Shown: positions 59,801 through 64,000 of the stretch, one piece after another
Numbering within the stretch: the first letter of the stretch is position 1
Layout: every line of letters starts with the position of its first letter
NCBI RefSeq assembly: GCF_001708445.1
Contig: NZ_CP015637.1
Span: 5,519,001 to 5,583,000 of the forward strand
Direction of reading: 5' to 3'
DNA: 64,000 nucleotides
Source of the DNA: Pseudomonas fluorescens
GTDB taxonomy: Bacteria; Pseudomonadota; Gammaproteobacteria; Pseudomonadales; Pseudomonadaceae
The notes under the pieces: generated by a model
Told to the model about the DNA's origin: nothing
Database searches by the model: none
What the model saw: the letters and a program-made list of their open reading frames with translations, nothing else
Position numbers and translations under genes: made by a program

Positions 59801-61282
59801 TTACTCGAACCAATGGGCTCGGGCGGCCATGATCAACTTGCCGGCACGATCATCGTCAATGCCGTCGATGTCGAGCAGATCGTCAATAGACTGCTCGGCC
59901 AGGTCTTCGCGGGTAATTACGCCGCGCACCGCCAGTTCCATCGCCAAATCCTTGTCCATACCCTCAAGCGAGAGCAGGTCTTCGGCCGGATGGGCGTCTG
60001 CCAGCTTTTCCTCAGTAGCGATGGCTTTAGTCAACAAACGATCCTTGGCCCGAGCGCGAAGCTCGTTGACGGTGTCTTCGTCAAAGCCGTCGATGTTGAG
60101 CATTTCTTCCAACGGTACGTAGGCAATCTCTTCCAGGCTGGTGAAGCCTTCATCTACCAGCACCTGCGCCAGATCTTCGTCGACTTCCAACTCGTCGATA
60201 AAGTTGCGCAGGATGTCACCGGTTTCAGCTTGCTGCTTAGCCTGGATGTCCGATTCGGTCATCACGTTCAGGGTCCAGCCGGTCAGTTGGCTGGCCAGAC
60301 GCACGTTCTGACCACCACGACCAATGGCCTGAGCCAGATTGTCTGCGCCAACGGCGATGTCCATTGCATGGGCATCTTCGTCAACGATAATTGCCGCCAC
60401 TTCAGCCGGCGACATGGCGTTGATCACGAACTGCGCCGGGTTATCGTCCCACAGGACGATGTCCACACGCTCACCGCCCAATTCGCCCGACACTGCCTGG
60501 ACGCGCGAACCGCGCATACCAATGCAAGCGCCCTGCGGGTCGATGCGTTTGTCCTTGGAGCGGACCGCGATCTTGGCGCGCGAACCCGGGTCCCGGGACG
60601 CAGCCATGACTTCGATCAGGCCTTCGGCGATTTCCGGCACTTCGATACGGAACAGTTCGATCAGCATTTCCGGCGCGGTACGCGACAGGATCAGCTGAGG
60701 GCCGCGGTTCTCGGTGCGGATTTCCTTGAGCAGCGCACGCAGACGCACGCCGACACGGAAGGTTTCGCGAGAGATGATGTCTTCACGGGCCAGCAACGCT
60801 TCGGCGTTGTTGCCCAGGTCGACGATCACGTTGTCGCGGGTAACTTTTTTCACAGTACCCGAGATGATTTCTCCCAGGCGCTCGCGATAGGCGTCAACGA
60901 CTTGAGCGCGCTCGGCTTCGCGAACCTTCTGCACGATGACCTGCTTGGCGGTCTGTGCAGCAATACGGCCGAACTCGATCGATTCGATCTTTTCTTCGAC
61001 AACATCACCCACCTTGGCACCAGGATGCGTTTCAGCAACCTTGCTTGGCCAGGTTTCAATGGCCGGATCATCAAGATCGGCTTCTTCGACGACCGTCCAG
61101 CGACGGAAAGTCTCATAGGCACCGGTGTGGCGGTTGATTTCCACACGCAGATCAACTTCGTCTTCAAAACGCTTTTTGGTAGCAGTGGCCAGGGCCAACT
61201 CCAGCGCTTCAAAAATCACGTTTGCCGGTACGCCCTTTTCATTGGATACCGACTCAACAACCAGCAGTACTTCTTTGCTCAT
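59801..61282 (-). CDS. nusA: Transcription termination/antitermination factor NusA
   Basis: Binds RNA polymerase and controls pausing, termination and antitermination. The ATG at 61282 ([19 protein letters not shown]) gives 493 residues, the expected length; seven codons upstream are rejected. Domains: N-terminal RNAP-binding region, S1 (about 135-200), two KH domains (including [20 protein letters not shown]), and two acidic C-terminal repeats (LDIDG/LNIDG helix-hairpin-helix segments). Confidence 0.97.
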   Translation of the reverse strand: MSKEVLLVVESVSNEKGVPANVIFEALELALATATKKRFEDEVDLRVEINRHTGAYETFRRWTVVEEADLDDPAIETWPSKVAETHPGAKVGDVVEEKIESIEFGRIAAQTAKQVIVQKVREAERAQVVDAYRERLGEIISGTVKKVTRDNVIVDLGNNAEALLAREDIISRETFRVGVRLRALLKEIRTENRGPQLILSRTAPEMLIELFRIEVPEIAEGLIEVMAASRDPGSRAKIAVRSKDKRIDPQGACIGMRGSRVQAVSGELGGERVDIVLWDDNPAQFVINAMSPAEVAAIIVDEDAHAMDIAVGADNLAQAIGRGGQNVRLASQLTGWTLNVMTESDIQAKQQAETGDILRNFIDELEVDEDLAQVLVDEGFTSLEEIAYVPLEEMLNIDGFDEDTVNELRARAKDRLLTKAIATEEKLADAHPAEDLLSLEGMDKDLAMELAVRGVITREDLAEQSIDDLLDIDGIDDDRAGKLIMAARAHWFE

Positions 61283-61329
61283 CGTACGCCTCGCCTTTCG
61301 CAAGCCATTGGATCCGCGGGATCCGCGTC

Positions 61330-61788
61330 TCAGTCAAAACTGGGAATAATGTTGGCCTTGTCGATCATATCGATCGGCAACAGGAACTCATGGTCTTCTA
61401 CCTGCACCACGACGTCCTGCTCTTCTACACCGCGCAGAAGGCCCTGAAAATTGCGTCGCCCTTCAAAGGGAGATCGCAGCTTGATCTTCACTTGTTCACC
61501 GGCAAATTTTGCAAACTGATCAATAGTGAACAGTGGGCGTTCCATGCCTGGCGAGGAAACTTCGAGGGTGTATTCAACGGCGATTGGATCTTCAACATCC
61601 AGGACACCGCTGATCTGACGACTGACAATGGCACAATCGTCCACCAGCACGCCGCCCTCTTTATCGATATAAACGCGCAACATTGAGTGGCGACCTTGAG
61701 CCGAAAACTCAATACCCCAGCATTCATAGCCTAGGGCCACGACCACCGGGGCCAGCAAGGCCTGCAACTCTTCTAGCTTGCTCGACAC
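61330..61788 (-). CDS. rimP: Ribosome maturation factor RimP
   Basis: Needed for 30S assembly. The GTG at 61788 ([19 protein letters not shown]) gives 152 residues, the usual length, and has GAGGGGGTTCAG upstream. The longer frame from 61851 runs through the terminator and is rejected. Segments [11 protein letters not shown] and [16 protein letters not shown] are diagnostic. First gene of rimP-nusA-infB-rbfA-truB. Confidence 0.95.
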   Translation of the reverse strand: MSSKLEELQALLAPVVVALGYECWGIEFSAQGRHSMLRVYIDKEGGVLVDDCAIVSRQISGVLDVEDPIAVEYTLEVSSPGMERPLFTIDQFAKFAGEQVKIKLRSPFEGRRNFQGLLRGVEEQDVVVQVEDHEFLLPIDMIDKANIIPSFD

Positions 61789-61825
61789 CTGAACCCCCTC
61801 GTGCATGTATGTGCATGCTGTGCAA

Positions 61826-61851
61826 AATAAAAAAATGGGCGAAACGCCCAT
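61826..61851 (-). terminator. Terminator upstream of rimP
   Basis: Stem ATGGGC-GAAAC-GCCCAT followed on the minus strand by a T7 run (TTTTTTTATTTT). It probably ends read-through from the tRNA genes before the rimP operon. Confidence 0.85.
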
Positions 61852-61893
61852 CCTTGAAACGCCGTCGAACAGCGGCGTTGAAAGTGTCCAGCT

Positions 61894-61918
61894 AACAAAA
61901 AGCCCCTTAAAAGGGGCT
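61894..61918 (-). terminator. Terminator after tRNA-fMet
   Basis: AGCCCCTT / AAGGGGCT stem followed by TTTTTGTT on the minus strand, 11 bases past the CCA end of the tRNA. With the one at 61826 this makes two terminators in tandem. Confidence 0.85.
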
Positions 61919-61928
61919 CCGCTAAAAC

Positions 61929-62005
<77 letters not shown>

Positions 62006-62072
62006 ACAAAGCTGGGGCGGAAGTATACGACCGATCCCTTACAGGGTCAATGTAACCTTCCACCTACAAGAA

Positions 62073-62090
62073 AGCCCGCAACAGCGGGCT
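62073..62090 (-). terminator. Hairpin between the two tRNA genes
   Basis: AGCCCGC-AACA-GCGGGCT stem, followed on the minus strand by TTTCTTG. It probably ends tRNA-Leu transcripts partly, or guides processing. Confidence 0.6.
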
Positions 62091-62101
62091 CTCCTGATAA
62101 T

Positions 62102-62187
62102 TGGTACCGAGAAGGGGACTCGAACCCCTACACCCTATGGGCACAACCACCTCAAGGTTGCGTGTCTACCAATTCCACCACCTCGGC
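62102..62187 (-). tRNA. tRNA-Leu (GAG)
   Basis: 86 bases with encoded CCA and the long variable arm of a class II tRNA. The minus strand begins GCCGAGGTGGTGGAATTGGT and the anticodon loop TTGAGGT gives GAG. T arm GGGGTTCGAGTCCCC is perfect. It lies 22 bases from the secG stop. Confidence 0.97.
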
Positions 62188-62209
62188 AATACAGCGTTTA
62201 CAACCCTTC

Positions 62210-62593
62210 TTACTTCTGCTCTTGAGCTGGAGGTACGTCAGTCGCTGGAGTAGCCGACTTTTGCTCTTGAAGCACCGGGACATCATCAGAAGCCGGTTTT
62301 GCTTTTGGCACTTCCAACACTGCTGGGTTTGGGAGACCTACTTGAGTCAGCACATGAGCTTTCTCTTTAGCAAAGTAACCTAACCCCAAGCTGGTTATGA
62401 AGAAACCGGCGGCAAGTATAGCAGTAAACTTACTAAGAAAGGTAGAGGAACCTTGGCTTCCGAATACAGTATTTGAAGCACCTGCACCGAAAGACGCACC
62501 AGCATCCGCACCTTTACCCTGTTGCAACAAAACCAGGGCAACTACGCCCAGGGCAGCCAACAGATGAAAAACGACTACGACTGTTTCCAGCAT
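62210..62593 (-). CDS. secG: Preprotein translocase subunit SecG
   Basis: Small membrane partner of SecYE. The ATG at 62593 ([20 protein letters not shown]) gives 127 residues; a longer frame to 62641 overlaps tpiA. Two membrane segments (about 3-22 and 53-72) flank the loop [19 protein letters not shown] that is the family mark. The C-terminal tail is long and Pro/Lys/Ala-rich. Starts 4 bases after tpiA. The two tRNAs follow. Confidence 0.96.
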   Translation of the reverse strand: MLETVVVVFHLLAALGVVALVLLQQGKGADAGASFGAGASNTVFGSQGSSTFLSKFTAILAAGFFITSLGLGYFAKEKAHVLTQVGLPNPAVLEVPKAKPASDDVPVLQEQKSATPATDVPPAQEQK

Positions 62594-62597
62594 TTTT

Positions 62598-63353
62598 TCA
62601 GTTTCCCGCGGCGCGACAAATCGCACCGAACTCATCTGCATTCAGGGAGGCTCCACCAATGAGCCCCCCATCGATATCCGGCATGCCGAACAGTTCGACC
62701 GCATTGGCCGCCTTCACGCTGCCGCCGTATAGAAGACGCACACCTTGTGCGACTTCAGAATTCTCTGCCGCCAACTGCGCGCGGATGGCTGCGTGCACAT
62801 CCTGCGCCTGTTGCGGTGTAGCAGTCAGCCCGGTACCAATGGCCCAGACCGGCTCGTAAGCAATTACTGCCTTTGCAAATGCACCAACACCCAACTCTTC
62901 AATGATGCTGCCCAGCTGACGCGAGACAACCTCAAGAGTCTTACCCGACTCGCGCTGCTCAAGGGTCTCCCCTATGCACAACACTGGAATCAGGCCACAA
63001 GCCTGTGCTGCCGCGAACTTGCGGTTGAGCGTTCCATCACGCTCACCCATCATCTGACGGCGCTCGGAGTGCCCGACAAGCACGTAGGAACAACCCGCAT
63101 CGACCAACTGACTTGGTGCAGTTTCACCCGTCAGAGCACCTTGCATGGCTTCCACTGCAGAATTCTGCGCGCCGACCTGAATCGACTTACCTTTCAAGCC
63201 ATCAACCACTTGGGTGATATGCAGGCAAGGCGGGAAAACCGCAACATCAACACCGCTAGGCAAGGCCAAGTGACGAAGGCCATTGATCAGCTCAGCGACA
63301 CTGGCGCGGGTACCGTGCATCTTCCAGTTACCAGCTACCATAGTGCGACGCAT
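62598..63353 (-). CDS. tpiA: Triosephosphate isomerase
   Basis: Interconverts dihydroxyacetone phosphate and glyceraldehyde-3-phosphate. The 251-residue TIM barrel shows AGNWKMHG (catalytic Lys), [13 protein letters not shown] (catalytic His), [12 protein letters not shown] (catalytic Glu) and [12 protein letters not shown]. Between glmM and secG, as in P. aeruginosa. Confidence 0.97.
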   Translation of the reverse strand: MRRTMVAGNWKMHGTRASVAELINGLRHLALPSGVDVAVFPPCLHITQVVDGLKGKSIQVGAQNSAVEAMQGALTGETAPSQLVDAGCSYVLVGHSERRQMMGERDGTLNRKFAAAQACGLIPVLCIGETLEQRESGKTLEVVSRQLGSIIEELGVGAFAKAVIAYEPVWAIGTGLTATPQQAQDVHAAIRAQLAAENSEVAQGVRLLYGGSVKAANAVELFGMPDIDGGLIGGASLNADEFGAICRAAGN

Positions 63354-63419
63354 GCTGTACCTCGTCGGTCAAAGTGGGCGCAGATGTTACCCAACCACAT
63401 CATCACTGGCAAGCCGAAT

Positions 63420-64000
63420 TCAGGCGCAAACTTCAGTTACCAGTTTTGCCAGGTCTTCGGCGTGCCCCCGAACCTGTGTTTCATCCTCGCCTTCGACCAT
63501 AACGCGCACCAAAGGCTCCGTACCGGACTTGCGTAGCAATACGCGACCACGTCCCGCCATCGCCAGGGTCACGCGCTCGCAGGCCTCTTTGACAGCAGGG
63601 TGCTCGATCGGATTATCGCCACCGGCAAATCGCACATTGAGCAACACTTGCGGACATTTGCGCAGGGCTTGACGCGCCTGGGCAAGACTCTCGTCGCGTC
63701 GACGCAATGCCAGCAGCACTTGTAGCGCGGCAATAATGGCGTCGCCCGTAGTCGTGTGCTGGAAGCACACCACGTGCCCCGAGTTCTCGCCACCCACCTG
63801 CCAATTACGCTCCTGCAGTTCGGCGATCACATAACGGTCACCCACATTCGCACGAACAAACGGAACCCCCAGCTCGGCCAAGGCCAGCTCAAGCCCGAGA
63901 TTACTCATCAGCGTGCCAACGACGCCGCCTTGCAGCTTGTTACGCTCATGCAGATCGCGAGCGATGATGAACAGCAGGTCATCGCCATCAACCACGGTAC
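63420..64000 (-). CDS. glmM: Phosphoglucosamine mutase, C-terminal part (5' end outside window)
   Basis: Converts glucosamine-6-phosphate to glucosamine-1-phosphate for peptidoglycan and LPS. Only the last 193 or so codons are in view; the frame runs through the window edge. Seen: [14 protein letters not shown], the sugar-binding GGENSGHVV loop, and the phosphate-binding [15 protein letters not shown] near the end. The catalytic phosphoserine lies beyond the window. It ends 66 bases before tpiA. Confidence 0.95.
   Translation of the reverse strand, partial: TVVDGDDLLFIIARDLHERNKLQGGVVGTLMSNLGLELALAELGVPFVRANVGDRYVIAELQERNWQVGGENSGHVVCFQHTTTGDAIIAALQVLLALRRRDESLAQARQALRKCPQVLLNVRFAGGDNPIEHPAVKEACERVTLAMAGRGRVLLRKSGTEPLVRVMVEGEDETQVRGHAEDLAKLVTEVCA

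Overview
The window is a stretch of core chromosome from a fluorescent Pseudomonas, most likely the P. fluorescens group. Evidence: the CbrX-CbrA-CbrB-CrcZ carbon-control locus, a PrrF iron-responsive sRNA, the YfiRNB (TpbB) c-di-GMP module, Pseudomonas-type REP sequences, and a gene order from msrQ to glmM that follows the PAO1 PA4691-PA4749 order as I remember it. No CRISPR array, prophage, toxin-antitoxin pair or recognisable defence island was seen, and most genes are housekeeping.

Layout. 1-825: 3' part of mmsB (valine catabolism). 826-1194: four 18-bp tandem repeats, a 3' fragment of a 5S rRNA gene and its terminator, then the recC leader. 1195-10384: recC-recB-recD with ATGA overlaps (RecBCD double-strand-break repair). 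10526-12847: yfiR-yfiN-yfiB (periplasmic control of a diguanylate cyclase). 12885-14374: a REP cut short by an IS3-family, IS150-type insertion sequence. 14478-18193 and on to 20459 (minus strand): msrQ-msrP (periplasmic methionine sulfoxide repair), pssA (phosphatidylserine), ilvC, ilvN, ilvI (branched-chain amino acids). 20891-24295 (minus): mrcB, a TPR lipoprotein and yqcC. 24414-26881 (plus): a kinase-like/AAA fusion, a pentapeptide-repeat protein and a TfoX-C-like protein. 26960-29819: prrF sRNA with Fur box, then the haem ABC transporter hmuTUV. 29976-32175: Rieske protein, sfsA, an aminotransferase. 32496-41126: dksA-gluQ, cbrX-cbrA-cbrB, crcZ, pcnB-folK. 41449-47914: panB-panC, pgi, acs, an MpaB-like protein. 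47983-52789: an RlmI-like methyltransferase, a large DUF748 protein, a two-BON protein. 53086-62187 (minus): the translation/RNA supercluster tRNA-Leu, tRNA-fMet, rimP-nusA-infB-rbfA-truB-rpsO-pnp. 62210-64000 (minus): secG, tpiA and the 3' part of glmM.

How it fits together. Several control circuits are complete here. CbrA/CbrB drives the sigma-54 promoter of CrcZ, an A-rich RNA that titrates Hfq/Crc and relieves carbon repression. Fur is expected to repress prrF and probably the divergent hmuT and Rieske promoters. YfiR (periplasm) and YfiB (outer membrane) set the activity of YfiN. The rimP-to-pnp block is the usual gamma-proteobacterial transcription/translation operon headed by the initiator tRNA.

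The oddest ground is the left edge. A truncated 5S gene stands upstream of recC, and an IS without a target duplication separates yfiB from msrQ. In P. aeruginosa an rRNA operon lies beside msrQ, so this segment probably marks an old rRNA-operon rearrangement. I found no convincing wholly new system. The better leads are that junction, a possible ilvI leader, an unexplained plus-strand hairpin between the BON gene and pnp, and a few conserved proteins of unknown function.
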